This document shows, piece by piece, positions 1-10,410 of a DNA stretch of 64,000 bases. The notes beneath the pieces were generated by a model. The model did not search any database. It was given only the letters and a program-made list of their open reading frames with translations, and was not told the origin of the DNA. The translations under genes and the position numbers were made by a program. The stretch is from NCBI GenBank assembly GCA_002803225.1, contig NXFV01002039.1, positions 1 through 64,000 of the forward strand, written 5' to 3'. Origin of the DNA: Gamarada debralockiae (taxonomy: Eukaryota; Ascomycota; Leotiomycetes; Helotiales; Hyphodiscaceae). Numbering within the stretch: the first letter of the stretch is position 1; each line of letters opens with the position of its first letter.

Positions 1-60
1 TGACTCAGCAGGCAGCACTATCTGCCTAGAACCAGAGTCACCTGATTACTCATTCCAACA
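1..60 (-). mobile_element. Fragment of a solo LTR, cut by the window edge
   Basis: The reverse complement begins TGTTGGAATGAGTAAT at position 60 and runs with few mismatches along the first 60 bases of the repeats at 5163-5423 and 33112-33369. The rest lies outside the window. It sits about 80 bp upstream of the broken ORF pair at 138-592 and may have truncated it. Confidence 0.75.
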
Positions 61-137
61 CAACTTCACACCCCGGCCTCACAAACTTCACATCCTCATG
101 CGCCCCACCACCCGAGCCCTCTACCTCCGACAACCTC

Positions 138-592
138 ATGGTCGGATACGTCGTGGTTGGAGCGATAGCAGTCGTAGTGAAGATCCTAATGACTGGCATT
201 TTCCTTGGGCGGCGCTGGACGATCCGCAATTTGAGGGGCATGCATTCGTATGAGATTCATGAGGAGCTCAAGAAGTGGTATCTGGATAGCTTGAGGTGGT
301 GGACCGCTGAGAGGAAGGAGGGGTACAAGAGCGTGAGGTTTGGGGTAGTGAGAATTTGAGAACAGTGACGTTTGTGGAGGATTTGAATAAGATGCCGGTG
401 AAGGAGAAGAAGAAAAAGAAAGGGAAGAAAGATGAAGAGGCTGCGCCGGCTCTGGAGGTGCAGGAGTTCGAGGCAGAGACACAAGGGAAAGATGTTGAGA
501 AGGAGCCGCCGCCGTACGGTGGAACTTGTGATGATGGTGTCGCTGTGGTTGAGACGCGGAGATACATGAGTAACGGACCTATAATTATATAG
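138..592 (+). pseudogene. Small one-TM protein ORF broken between two frames
   Basis: The first frame (138-359) opens with a hydrophobic segment of about 20 residues (VGYVVVGAIAVVVKILMTGI) followed by a basic, Trp-rich stretch. The second frame (356-592) is strongly charged (KEKKKKKGKKDEE) and ends at 592. Both have coding-like composition and abut, so they look like one protein interrupted by a one-base shift near 341-356. I tested a short intron at about 323-365 and it does not restore the frame. The reading frame stays open upstream of the ATG at 138, so the true start may lie further left or have been removed by the adjacent LTR. I recognise no family. Confidence 0.35.
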
Positions 593-803
593 ACTCATTA
601 GCTGTTGTCACGCTATTCATCAGAACTATCTTGAGTTGGAACCGCCCCACTCACTGTCTAACATTCTTTCGCTGCAGCGCGCTTTTGCTCGTCACGGTTC
701 CTAGATGTCCACGTCGCCACATTCTCGTTGCAAATTAGCCGGCCAGTCCATTCTCGACTTAAACCTTGGCATCGTTAAAAGAAGTAACATTCAAAACTTA
801 ACG

Positions 804-2408
804 TTAGTACCTATTATACATGCCTCCATTATAATCCATATCATACGCCGCTGCCAAATTCTCTATCGAAATGCCCTGTGCGAGCGTCTCCCTCGAAATG
901 CCGGCAACACCACCATACAGCTCTCCTTTCTTGGGCATTGGCAGCCTCCTCGCACTCGTCCCAGCATAATTCGGATACCCATCCTCTTTGTGTCCCCAAA
1001 ACATCCTATCGTCCCAATCATCAATCAAATCCGCCATCGTCTGTAGGTGTCCGAACGTAGCCGGCAATGGCCCCTTAGGTCCTCTCAAACTGACGTATGT
1101 AGCGAAGATAGCGACCATGAGTGCGAAGGCCGTAAAGTAGAAGATCTGTGGAGGATACATGTTCACTCCGAGCATGAAGTCGTTGTTGATGCTCAAACCA
1201 AAGAGCCAGTGCACGGCCGCTTTAAATAGGAAGAGTATGATTGTTTGCCAAGAGGAGAAGGCGGCGATGATGGAGTTGTAGCGAGGGTCAGTACCCTTAG
1301 GTGTTATTGCCATGCGGAAGATGCCCTCGTCGCGCGAGAGATTGACTAGTAGCTCTGCACAATGCAAAGCGAGCGTCACACCGGCCTGGAAGGCGCCGAT
1401 CAGGAAGATGGAGCCGATGTTTCCTGCCATTCCACTGTGGGCTGTCCAGCCTACGTTGAGGACTGAGGTTCCGTCTGTACACTTGGCGGCCCGACATGAA
1501 TCTTGTGGAAGAATGATGCCGGTGAAGAGAGGAATAAATGTCCAGCTGTTCCCCAAGACTCCTCTTGGATTTCCTCGAACAATCATTGTGTAGATGGCTC
1601 CTCCCCATAATCCTCCAAGTGGAACCAACGCCCATAGGAGAACAAGTACCCATTTGACTTCGGGATGAGCAGTGCATGCCGGTCCTTGTTTCCATTTTGC
1701 TGTGCATGGATGTGAATCTTCTCCGATTTGATGGACGGATTTCATGCATCGGTCCTTCCTCCGTACCAACTGGTTGGGATTCGAATCATCAGTGCAGGCA
1801 TACACTGTGTCTAGTGGATTTGAGCTCCAGGTCGGTATATTTGTTCTGACCAACGCCCATGTTGAAATGAATGCTTGCCCAAGGAGGCCAATGCCAAAAA
1901 AGATCAAAGCAACACCAGAAACTTGGATCATGTTCTCCTGAGAGGGGGCATTCTGGTCCATGCCGTCCGAAAATGTCTTTGTAAGGGCCGGGTTCCATCC
2001 CAAGAATATCAACGAAGTTGTAGCGTAAGATAGGATGATGTAGAAAATGAACAGAAAGTTCGAGTACCACGCATTGGGTCGTGAGCGCTGCGAGCTCGAC
2101 AGCAGTCGCAGATTCGAATTAAATGTGAGTCGATTCTCGTATTGTAGGGACCATCGCAGGGACGTGCTGTGTATATATCCCATGCTTTCGTTGAGCAATG
2201 TTACGATGATGTTGATTCCAAGCGGCAGGACCTCTTTCGCCAGGTGGGGAATAACAAATTGGGCTCCACGTTCGTACAGGCCCAGGTATACACAATAGCA
2301 TCCTCCTCCAACGGCAGCTATACCCACGAACCAGCTCACGCTTAATCCAGCGACACAACAATTCCTCGTTTCCAGAGCCTTGTCGAGCTTGTCGTCGTGG
2401 TGCGCCAT
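804..2408 (-). CDS. Multi-pass fungal membrane protein, function unknown
   Basis: An uninterrupted 534-codon ORF starting ATGGCGCACCACGAC at 2408. I count about eight hydrophobic segments: roughly residues 20-45, 60-80, 118-138, 163-189, 255-280, 338-365, and two between about 395 and 445. The longest soluble loop (residues 190-255) contains several cysteines (CACTDD, RCMKSV, HPCTAKW, PACTAH), which fits a disulphide-bonded extracytoplasmic loop. The C-terminal 90 residues are soluble. No transporter signature or catalytic motif is visible. The layout is common among uncharacterised Pezizomycotina membrane proteins. No intron is needed. Transcription runs toward the left edge. Confidence 0.75.
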   Translation of the reverse strand: MAHHDDKLDKALETRNCCVAGLSVSWFVGIAAVGGGCYCVYLGLYERGAQFVIPHLAKEVLPLGINIIVTLLNESMGYIHSTSLRWSLQYENRLTFNSNLRLLSSSQRSRPNAWYSNFLFIFYIILSYATTSLIFLGWNPALTKTFSDGMDQNAPSQENMIQVSGVALIFFGIGLLGQAFISTWALVRTNIPTWSSNPLDTVYACTDDSNPNQLVRRKDRCMKSVHQIGEDSHPCTAKWKQGPACTAHPEVKWVLVLLWALVPLGGLWGGAIYTMIVRGNPRGVLGNSWTFIPLFTGIILPQDSCRAAKCTDGTSVLNVGWTAHSGMAGNIGSIFLIGAFQAGVTLALHCAELLVNLSRDEGIFRMAITPKGTDPRYNSIIAAFSSWQTIILFLFKAAVHWLFGLSINNDFMLGVNMYPPQIFYFTAFALMVAIFATYVSLRGPKGPLPATFGHLQTMADLIDDWDDRMFWGHKEDGYPNYAGTSARRLPMPKKGELYGGVAGISRETLAQGISIENLAAAYDMDYNGGMYNRY

Positions 2409-3011
2409 TCTGGTAGGCGTCTAATGGCAACCCCCTCGGTTTACCTTGACGATCTGCTCAATTTTTGATGTGGAGGTCGGCGAATGTCGATCTTTCGAAT
2501 AATGAGAGAAAGTCGTGGAGAGCGTAGCATTAAATTAAGATGAACGAAGCTCAGCGCGAGTGACCTCACTAGCTCTCAGCCGCAGCGCCCATTTTGGCAG
2601 TCACTCTGGGGAGCCTCAATTGATTCCTGAGAATATGCCTTGGCGAGAATTGTCTCTCCGCGACGGGTTTAATTGGTGATGTTGGAGCTCGGAGGCTTTG
2701 TCCTTGACCTTTTTGAGGGGTTGGGCGTCCTGTTGTGGAAGTCTCAGCCTCACGCCACCAATATTTCACCCGCATTAATCAACACAATTTTGCTTTTTGA
2801 CACAGGCCAATCCTTGCCATTGCCAGAAAAAAGGGGGTCTGGACAATGGCGAATGCGACAAACTTTCTTTGATTCGCCGAAAGCCAGATATCACAAATGC
2901 ATCGACTTTGTTTTGGCGGATCGAGACCCAATTGAGAGTATTTATATCCTTCAACCTTGGTACCTTGCAGACCACATTCTCTGCCGAGACTTGCTGCCAA
3001 TTACCAGTCAA
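2409..3011. other. Intergenic, no gene seen
   Basis: This lies upstream of the membrane-protein gene and downstream of the 2EXR gene, both read leftward. It holds the presumed promoter of the former near 2409-2600. The open frames at 2673-3107 are unsupported by any motif. Confidence 0.5.
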
Positions 3012-4148
3012 TTATATTACTCCTTCAACCCCTCCATTCTCCCCTCCCCCCGAAATCGCAAACCGAGTGGAATTTCGATTCGTCTGCCACTGAGTATCGC
3101 AAACTAGTCCAAGACAGTATTCCCATTCCAACAACGTTCCGCTTGGCCGAACGACACAAGCAACTTCAGGTGGAGTCCAAGTTTCATCACTTCGGACATT
3201 ATCTCTCTGATGCATTGCAAAAAGTCGCTTGACGCGGAAATCGATAACTGGGATCCGTCCCAACACTCTACGATACCACTTTTCCACATTCGCCCTTTCT
3301 CGCAATCGTTGGATTTCTTTCTTTTGTTTCCGTGTTAATACTGGGTCATTAGGCGGGTAATAATACTCGAGAGCCTTCAGCTGGCGGCCTTTTAGTCGAA
3401 AAGGTGCATCCAAAGGGAATTTTTCACGCGATCTCCTGCCTGGGACATCGAATAGACGACCGCCTATTGAGAAAGCTGAAAATATCCATTGCCGCTGGTC
3501 TCTGCATGCTCTCATTTCTTCGTCTGTCGGATTCCCACCACCGAACAGCCATCCATTCCATCCATCAGGCCGAAGTCGTGGATTATCAACATCCCCGTCG
3601 ATGTCGACCGAAAGCAAAATTATCAGCTTCTTTAAGCCTTTCAATACCGAAAATAGAGTTGGTCGGACATCTGGCGCTGAGAACGCTGAAGGTGGTGTGA
3701 TGGGGCGATGCCTCCAATTTGGTAAGTTGACCTCGTTCACCGCAAGGTTTTCGAGACGTTCCAAATCCTTTTGGCTGGCATTGTTGATAAAGTTGAACAA
3801 ATCTCCTCGATTCGTCCAGGTTGCCCCAAAATAGAGAGTGTCAATTGTGGGATCCAGGATAAGGCCCACGCCGCGATCGTCATAAAATTTATAATGCTTG
3901 AGCGCCGTTGTTCTCGATTCTCGACAGATCCGTAGCTGGATGGGCGGAGAGCAGACTGATGTGAAGCAATATGCGTTTTTGTAGTTGTTGTACCGAAAGT
4001 GGCGGACCTCGACGATTCTCGGCCCTGGAAGAGAAAGTTCCCATATTCTAAGGCGTAGTTCACAGGGGAGATTTGGAAACTTTTCAAAAGTGCTGGAGTG
4101 AGGGTGGGACCTCGCAAATAAACGTCGAAATCGTGCCTGGCCCATCAT
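3012..4148 (-). CDS. 2EXR-domain (F-box-like) protein
   Basis: The start is taken at tandem ATGs at 4148/4145 (MMGQARFRR). The open frame continues upstream to 4316 but without an ATG. About 20 residues in comes the 2EXR signature FPNLPCELRLRIWELSLPGP followed by RIVEVRHFR. Next come the paired motif QLRICRESRTTALKHY (about residues 75-90) and the hydrophobic/aromatic element DPTIDTLYFG (about 97-106). This is the standard order of fungal 2EXR proteins, which are large lineage-specific families of unknown biochemical function, often compared with F-box substrate adaptors. The 378-aa length is normal and the frame is intact. Two decayed relatives lie within 4 kb (4802-6130 and 6983-7411), so this is probably the surviving member of a local expansion. 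Confidence 0.75.
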   Translation of the reverse strand: MMGQARFRRLFARSHPHSSTFEKFPNLPCELRLRIWELSLPGPRIVEVRHFRYNNYKNAYCFTSVCSPPIQLRICRESRTTALKHYKFYDDRGVGLILDPTIDTLYFGATWTNRGDLFNFINNASQKDLERLENLAVNEVNLPNWRHRPITPPSAFSAPDVRPTLFSVLKGLKKLIILLSVDIDGDVDNPRLRPDGWNGWLFGGGNPTDEEMRACRDQRQWIFSAFSIGGRLFDVPGRRSREKFPLDAPFRLKGRQLKALEYYYPPNDPVLTRKQKKEIQRLRERANVEKWYRRVLGRIPVIDFRVKRLFAMHQRDNVRSDETWTPPEVACVVRPSGTLLEWEYCLGLVCDTQWQTNRNSTRFAISGGGENGGVEGVI

Positions 4149-4801
4149 AAGTGGCTGGTAACGTTTGAAGCATCCAATGAGGGTATTTTGGGCGTTGGCA
4201 AAATGGTGGCGTTGGAATAGATCGAGAAAACAAAATCTGATGGCTTTTGGACAAATAACATCCCGAAATTGCAGTTTTTCGTCAATCACGACGAAAACAA
4301 GGTGTTGCACGCCCAAACGCGTAAGGTTGCGTGCCGTGGTAGACCTTTGTTTCTCAAGTCTTGGCTCACTGGCATTGAACAGAGGAGATTAGGATCAATG
4401 TAAAGCAGATCTCATATAGATGGTATTTGTGAGAACAGAGTTGAATCGATGATGGAGAACTCCTCTTAAGAACAGAACAACCACGGTTACTCAAGTAAAA
4501 TGGGGCATTGAGGGGTTAAAAAGCCTGCCTCGTGACATCGTTGCCACTGAGTGGCCAGAATTTAGGCTGGTCTGTGCCATCCCCGCTGTGCCGCCACATC
4601 TGACGGAAAAATGGCACAAAAAGCCTCATATCTGGAGATCTTGTAACGAGATGGAACGTCGATGGCTGGGCAAGATGATGAGGCTCTTCTAAGGCTGAAG
4701 TAAAAGGAGAGACGAGGTGAGGTGTGATGAAACTCTACCAGCCAATGGTTTCCAGAGTTTGACGCTAACTAGATTAGTCAGGCCTATGCTTTTTACAGTA
4801 C
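4149..4801. other. Intergenic between two head-to-head 2EXR copies
   Basis: No coding signal. The region separates the 2EXR start at 4148 (leftward) from the decayed rightward copy beginning at 4802, so it was probably a shared promoter region. Confidence 0.4.
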
Positions 4802-6130
4802 ATGACGGCAGATTCGGACTCCGTTTGCCTAGCTTATTGGGTCCCAGGAGACAAAAAATTGGAGCCTCCTGAAGCCCTCTTTGTTATACCAGCCAATATG
4901 GCCCAAGATACCTCGATTTTTCGGAAAATAGCGACTGAACGATGTTCCCTTAATACCCGCTGAAGAATCGGCATTCACACAATTCCCAAAATTCTCTGAA
5001 CTTCCAGTAGACATCCGGTTTTCGATATGGGAGGCCGCTGTATCTGGACCAAGAATCGTACATCTCGAACAACGATGCTTAGCAGGAGAGTGCAGACGTG
5101 ACTTCAGAGGCGTGCGATCTAATCGACCTGTGCAAGTACATAGATGCCTGAGTTACCAAGAATGTTGAATGAGTAATCAGTGCCTCTGATTCTAGGCAGA
5201 TAGTCAGTGTTTCTGGTTATTAGTGAGGCCTGCTAAGTCACATGGCATCACATGACTCAGAGTTTACTTGATCAGTGTGACGGGTTCTATAAGTCATAGG
5301 GAGATTTCTGTCTATAAGTACAGACTACAGTACTTGATTTATTCGTTAGTATCTCTAGTGTCTTCACAGCCTTAATAATCCAACACATTCTCCTTTCTTC
5401 TTTTCTATCACGTGACCGTATTGACTACTACTACCTTGAGGGAGGAGAGAACTTTAACTACTAAGTAGTATGTCGTATCGATGAGAGCCGAGATCGTCAA
5501 AGTCTCGAGCCACTTATGGGATTCAGATCAGATTACCCTGCACTAGGCATACTCTTCGCTTGCCTGGAATCGTAGAAGGTGGCTTCGAAAACCTATTCAC
5601 GATACTTCTCTTCACTTGGCGTATTACCAGAGATCTACTTCAACTTCGAAGTAGATACTTTGTGCCTCAATCTGGCTCTTTCCCTATTATAGCCGGGCCC
5701 CGTTTGGGTTTTACCGTGGCCTGAGAAGGCTTTTACACCATGAATGCGCCAAAGTTCGAAATCTCGCTGTTCGTGTCGACCTTTTCAAATGGTTTGAAAG
5801 GAGCCAAATTCGCCACTTTCGGGTACTGTGCAGTGGACGTATGCAATATTATGTCTCTCTTTGGCAGTGTCAAGAAGTTGATGGTCGTTTTCGACGATTA
5901 TCGGATCTCCCATACTACGGGGAAGGACACAGGAGACGAAGTAAACTTTTTTGAAGGGGAAATATCCGGAGCCGCGTGTTACTCAGCAAGCTGTTGAAGT
6001 GGCCAGGATAAGGCAAACACCCAGGGTTTATGTAAGAGGCTGTAAAATGTCTGAACAGAATACTCTCTTGAGAGAGCTTACAGGATGGCATGTGACACCT
6101 CACAAAGCTTTGAGATCCATCGGCCATTCG
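4802..6130 (+). pseudogene. Decayed 2EXR-domain gene split by a solo LTR
   Basis: The plus strand carries 2EXR motifs in order but in shifting frames. FPKFSELPVDIRFSIWE with AVSGPRIVHLEQR lies near 4979-5070, IYFNFEVDTLCLN near 5632-5670, and HHECAKVRNLAVRVDLFKWF near 5738-5800. A one-base shift and a TGA near 4960 break the N-terminus. A solo LTR (5163-5423) splits the coding sequence after LSYQEC. A TAG follows LALSLL near 5690. The order and spacing match one 2EXR gene, so it is a single dead copy rather than unrelated ORFs. Confidence 0.7.
5163..5423 (+). mobile_element. Solo LTR (copia-like), inserted in a 2EXR gene
   Basis: This 261-bp segment aligns along its length with 33112-33369. 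Shared blocks include GAGTAAT, TTCTAGGCA, CATGGCATCACATGACTC, TAGGGAGATTTCTGTCTATA, AGTACAGACTAC, CCTTAATAATCCAA and ATCACGTGACC. It begins TGTTGAATGAG (one G missing relative to the others). The TATAAGTA inside is a plausible promoter element. No internal retrotransposon ORF is nearby, hence solo. I could not find a clear target-site duplication for this copy. The copia assignment is an inference from LTR size and TG start. Confidence 0.7.
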
Positions 6131-6982
6131 ACAAGTATCCAAATAGAAATAAACTCTTCTAATTATTCGTCAATGGGTTGTCTCCCGAGTCTTCGAACCT
6201 ACCTGATATTCGATCGTCACGTGGCTGCTACTGACTTCCTTTGAACTTGAGCTTTCCAAAAGAGAAGAACGGTTTTCATAGCCACAGACTTCATATGAGT
6301 ACGAAATTCTGTCTCTCGTGGTCCAGAATCCGTTTTCAAATCCTAAAATGCCGACATCGAGGAGTTTCGACTTCGAGATCCCAAGTCCCCCGCGCTCGTT
6401 TCTTCGGCTTCAATCGTCGCTTAACCCCCCAAGCGACTTCCCGAAAAGGTCAAAATATCACAACCACTCTGGCGCAAAAAGATAGCAAAAAAGAGTTCAG
6501 CTCCACCGATGCGTCCATTGACGTACATACTTCTCTCGAAAGCTAGTGCTCGACCAACCTCTTTTTCAGGAAATCGACGTACCCATTTCTATCTATGGCC
6601 TAGCAGGATCTCCGAGGAGTTTGCTAGTAACGATCATGGTAACCACTCCACCACAGCTAGTGGTTGTGGCTGTAAGGCTCAAAATATGATATTTTGATTC
6701 ATAAGGTTGTCAAGATTCGAAGGTGAGATGGCGGGTTTGAACAGATGCGGGCGAATGTTTGAACGTGGAGGTAAAAGCGAAGGTGAGTTGATGGCTGGAT
6801 CTGGAAGAAGGAGTCTCATGTCTTCAAGCGAAGACAGTCCCACCGTCACACCCAGCTGCTCACAGTTTGTTTTGAATACCGAATTGCTTTAGAAGTATGG
6901 AGCTATAGAGTTGTTTGAGCCGCTCCGTATATTACACATACTTCAAAATAACCTATCAGCCTCCATTCGGCGAAAAAAACCC
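6131..6982. other. Intergenic with weak ORFs only
   Basis: An ATG-started frame at 6297-6546 is basic and Ser/Thr-rich (PRARFFGFNRRLTPQATSRK) but shows no domain. It may be a relic. Nothing else is supported. Confidence 0.3.
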
Positions 6983-7411
6983 TCAATCCCTGCCTCCATT
7001 ATCTGAATTCCTGTTTATCGAGCTCAATAAGAGATATACAGTCATATAATACATACGTATGCAATCTCCAGCTGCGTTGAAACGGATTGGCTGCTGGTCG
7101 TGTAGTTGAAGGACGTTTGGAAGAGCGAGCTGCATAGCGGCGCGGCTCTCTTGGTTTACGTGCGCAATCATTGGGAAGCGAGTAGATGAGGACAGGTCGA
7201 AGCGATATACAATCCGCGCTCGTGCTGAGGGCTGATGGGAGTTATAACGGTAGGCGGCACGGCGGTAGGAGGGTGTGCGGTCGAGGGTTACGTGTATGTT
7301 TCGACGTTCTCCTGCTTCAGTAGCTTCGGCGTCCCAGCTTATGTTGCGGATCTCTGGGGGAAGATTGGGGAAGAGGGTGAAGTCGTATATTGGAGATTTT
7401 GCTGTTGCTGT
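6983..7411 (-). pseudogene. Truncated 2EXR-domain gene fragment
   Basis: Reading leftward from 7411, the open frame contains FTLFPNLPPEIRNISWDAEA, the diagnostic N-terminal 2EXR motif, then RFPMIAHVNQESRAAMQLAL, the second one. It then diverges and stops at 6983 after about 140 codons. A TAA directly precedes the frame and there is no ATG before the domain, so either a 5' exon is missing or the copy is truncated. Family members are usually 250-400 aa, so the C-terminal half is gone. Confidence 0.6.
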
Positions 7412-8079
7412 TTAGTTGAGTTTTCAGGAGATTTTTATTTACATTTTGGTTTTCGAATATTTGAGTAGCGGACAAAGAAGACTTGTGCAAACTGCCCCAT
7501 TGATGTCAAAGGGGTTGATGACTCGACAAAGAGTTCTCGGTCAGTGACCGGATTGGGTACTACATTCAAAGTTCCTGGTCATTCAAACACGCAGTTAGTA
7601 CTATACGATTTGGTCCACCTGGAAAGCATTCTTCTTTCGCTTCATCGGGATGTCCTGGGGCCCGCATGTTTGGCGGGGTTGAGAAGCGAGGTGCAAAGAG
7701 GGTGAGGGTAACAGGCGCTATTAGAGATTTAGAGAGAAACTAAAAAGGCGCTCTTTTTGAAAAATAGAAGTTTTCTAGTTTTACATCACTTGATACGATG
7801 TAGCTGAACGCTTTCTGCATCAGGTTGAAGCGAGGGCTCGAAAAGGGGCTAGGTCATGTGACTCCGTCACACCCCTGCCCTAGAAACGGACAGTTGTCGG
7901 AACCCTCACCCTTCCCACACAACCCTCTCTTTCCAAAAATCTAACCCTCTAACTCCAAAAGTCCTCCCCTCAGGACACATCCAAAACGCCACCCCGAAAG
8001 CCCAGACCACCAAATCCAGCTCCAGATCCCTCTCCGTCTGAGCCAGTCGCTAACCTCGCATCTTCAACCCGCACGCCTA
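7412..8079. other. Gene-free stretch
   Basis: I see no supported gene. The plus strand near 7900-8080 is rich in short CCCTC/CCCAA runs, compatible with upstream sequence of the RNase H-like relic that follows. Confidence 0.3.
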
Positions 8080-9243
8080 CTTCCCAACCGACATCCTCGA
8101 AGACCCTTCCAAACTTTGTCTCCCAAAGAAACCACACTCTTTGATCCCGATACTCCCTCACGAATCTCCTGCTCTAGGGACGTGTCAATAGGCGCAGATA
8201 TACTATTATCTCTCAAGTTGCAGAGCCGAGGGAGGGTAACATTGTTATTTGTGTAGCGGGAGTTTATTGTGCAACCGGAAAAGGAAAGAATTTAGAAGAC
8301 CAAGAGAAGGATAAAGAAGGAGGAGATGGTGGGAGTGGAAGTGGAAATGAAGGAAGAGCTACTTATGGCGTATTTTTCAGCCTCGAATCTCCCTTCAGCT
8401 GGTACAGTCTCATGCCAAGCGAAATGGGGCAAACAGCCAAGGCAGTAGATCTCAATGCTGTGCGAGCCACAATACAGTGCTTTTAACAAGGCCTGCTAAA
8501 GGAAAGCAAGACGATGAAAAAGCCAGCGATTATGATGCATTCCGAATACTTGGTAAGGGATTGACTCGGACTGTCCGGAAGTGAGAGGAGAAGGGGTATA
8601 AGACTTCGAGGGGAAATAAGGTTGTTGACAAGGAGTTATTTAGGGAGGCACATGCTTTGATATTGGTTTTGGAGGGTGGGGGAGTGAATGTGGAGTTCTG
8701 GGAGGTGAAGGAATGGGGAGTGAGGAAGCTGTGAACTTGGCCAAGAAAGCTTTTGAGAAAGTTGAGAAGCAGGCGACGGACACGGAGGGGAAGGGAAAAG
8801 GGAAGCAAAAGCAAGATGAGCCCAATACTTCGACACCTACACCGAAGATTTCCCGCATCACAACCCTAACGTACTGCTCCACGAAGCCCCAAGCGGTCCG
8901 GAAATCCAAGCCCTTTGCAGCCTCGCCAAAAATCACCATGACCACACCCTCTACCTCACTTCATCCTCCGACTCCTCCATCGGCCTCGACTGCCTCCTGT
9001 CACAATTGATCATCACAAGCCTCGACACACTGGATAACTTCTCGCTCTTGTTTGGAACAGAATAGGAAGCTGTTAATCAAGCGAGTCTGGACGAGAAAAC
9101 GGATCAGGATTCTAGCTGATCCGCTACGAACTTCGACTGCAAGATGGCGGCATCGGAGAGTCCCGAGTGAGGAAGAGAAAAAGAAGTATGATTATGAGGA
9201 TGCTTTCAGGGAGATGGCGAGGCTTGGGTTGAAGTGTAACTGA
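8080..9243 (+). pseudogene. Decayed RNase H-like domain gene
   Basis: Plus-strand peptides follow the RNase H fold in order, in changing frames. They are NIVICVAGVYCATG (strand 1), ATYGVFFSLESPFSWYSLMP (strands 2-3), QTAKAVDLNAVRATI (helix A), IMMHSEYLV (strand 4), then after a shift GLTRTVRK-stop-EEKGYKTSRGNKV, LFREAHALILVLE and VNVEFWEV. The TGA at about 8570 stands where RNase H proteins have Trp. The three acidic catalytic positions are changed: VDG to VAG, the helix-A Glu to Asp, and TDSEY to MHSEY. A C-terminal extension contains PHHNPNVLLHEAPSGPEI and LCSLAKNHHDHTLYLTSSSD, and ends KKYDYEDAFREMARLGLKCN. Fungi carry several RNase H-like paralogues besides RNase H1, and this extension suggests one of those. 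Exact ends are uncertain. Confidence 0.6.
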
Positions 9244-9499
9244 GGGAGCAGGTGAGGACTTGGAATTGCGAGGCGAAAAGGGTGCGATTGGAAGAGGGTT
9301 GCTATATACACTTGCCAAGTTCGTGCTACTGTCTGCACTTGAGGGTTTGAGAATTCAGAAACCAAAAGGAACGAGCAAGGGAGAATGAGATGCAAGAAAT
9401 CGATTTCTTGACCTAAAGAAAATCAACCTTGAGCTCTGTATCCAATGCCCTCCCATCTCACGCCACATAGCATTCTCGCAATGACACTGGCCACTTGCC

Positions 9500-10100
9500 C
9501 AAACCATCCTATCTTTGACGAATTACACAACAAGAAAAACACCTCCCAAGTTCTGTTGCACATCGCAATCCTCGCGCGCGCCTGGAACGCTGCGCAGAAG
9601 TGTTTGCAAACTGAACACACCACTTCCTATTCACCGCAGCTTCCTGCGCAACGCGACGGCACTTTCCCGGGAAAATCCTCTCAACTTTGACCAATCATAA
9701 ATCCAGAATCTCTTCTCTCAAGTTTGTTGCACGTCGAAAAATCTGACGTATGCTGCACGGGGTTTGCGAGCTTTACTAACCACATCAGCTTTCCTCGTGA
9801 GAGTTCACTTGCCCGCCCGGGGAAACCGTGGGATCTTTAGACAAATTATATGGCAAGGAAGGTGTCCCTTAAGTTTTGTTGCACATCGCAAAATGCATGC
9901 AACAAGATCTGCGCAGAGCAGAGAAGAGTTTGGGAACAAACCACCTTAGCTTGGCGCGCGGCAATACGATAGTACTTTTCCAGGCAGCAGCCAAACCGTC
10001 CCATCTTTTGGCCAATCAGATGGCAATAAAATCGTCTCTTGAGTTTTGTTGCACATCGCAAGATGTGTGCACGCAGATCCGCACGGAAGTGTGGGGGAGG
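9500..10100. repeat. Diverged tandem repeat, about 150-170 bp period
   Basis: The core TTGTTGCACATCGCAA (with small variation) recurs at about 9553, 9724, 9876 and 10046, spacings of 171, 152 and 170 bp. Each core is followed by CGC/GCGC-rich sequence (GCGCAGAAG, GCGCAGAGC, CCGCACGGAAG). Between cores lie versions of CCAAACCNTCCNATCTT and ACCAATCA/GCCAATCAG. The unit contains CCAAT boxes and GC-rich blocks but no conserved ORF. It ends about 300 bp 3' of the aldo/keto reductase stop codon. Confidence 0.6.
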
Positions 10101-10410
10101 TCGCGCTCCCACCGCGTTGCCGCGCGGAGGAGTTGTCGAGGCTGGCCTCTGTGACAAGCAGGAGGGAGGACTTCGATTTAAGAGAGAGCTGGACAGCCGA
10201 GAGGCCATTAATTTTTATTTGAAAGGTTAAAAGTAGTGGATCCTCTCATCTGTATTGATCTTGTTCTTCGTGAAAGGAGCTTCTCATTTCTTGCCATTTG
10301 CCAAGACTTCTGGCATCAAGCCAAAGGGGCAGGCACTTGGTTTGACATGAAAAGCATCCAACCTTGATAACTCGCGAATTTCGCGTTTTTCTACTTCATT
10401 ATGCTTGAAG

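Noticed and set aside
322..365. Intron joining the two frames at 138-592
   Set aside because: GT/AG bounds exist but the phases do not match, so it does not rescue the reading frame.
2673..3107. 144-codon rightward frame
   Set aside because: No recognisable domain. It overlaps the 3' end of the intact 2EXR gene in antisense.
4149..4316. N-terminal extension of the 2EXR protein
   Set aside because: The frame is open but contains no ATG. The tandem ATGs at 4148/4145 directly precede the domain.
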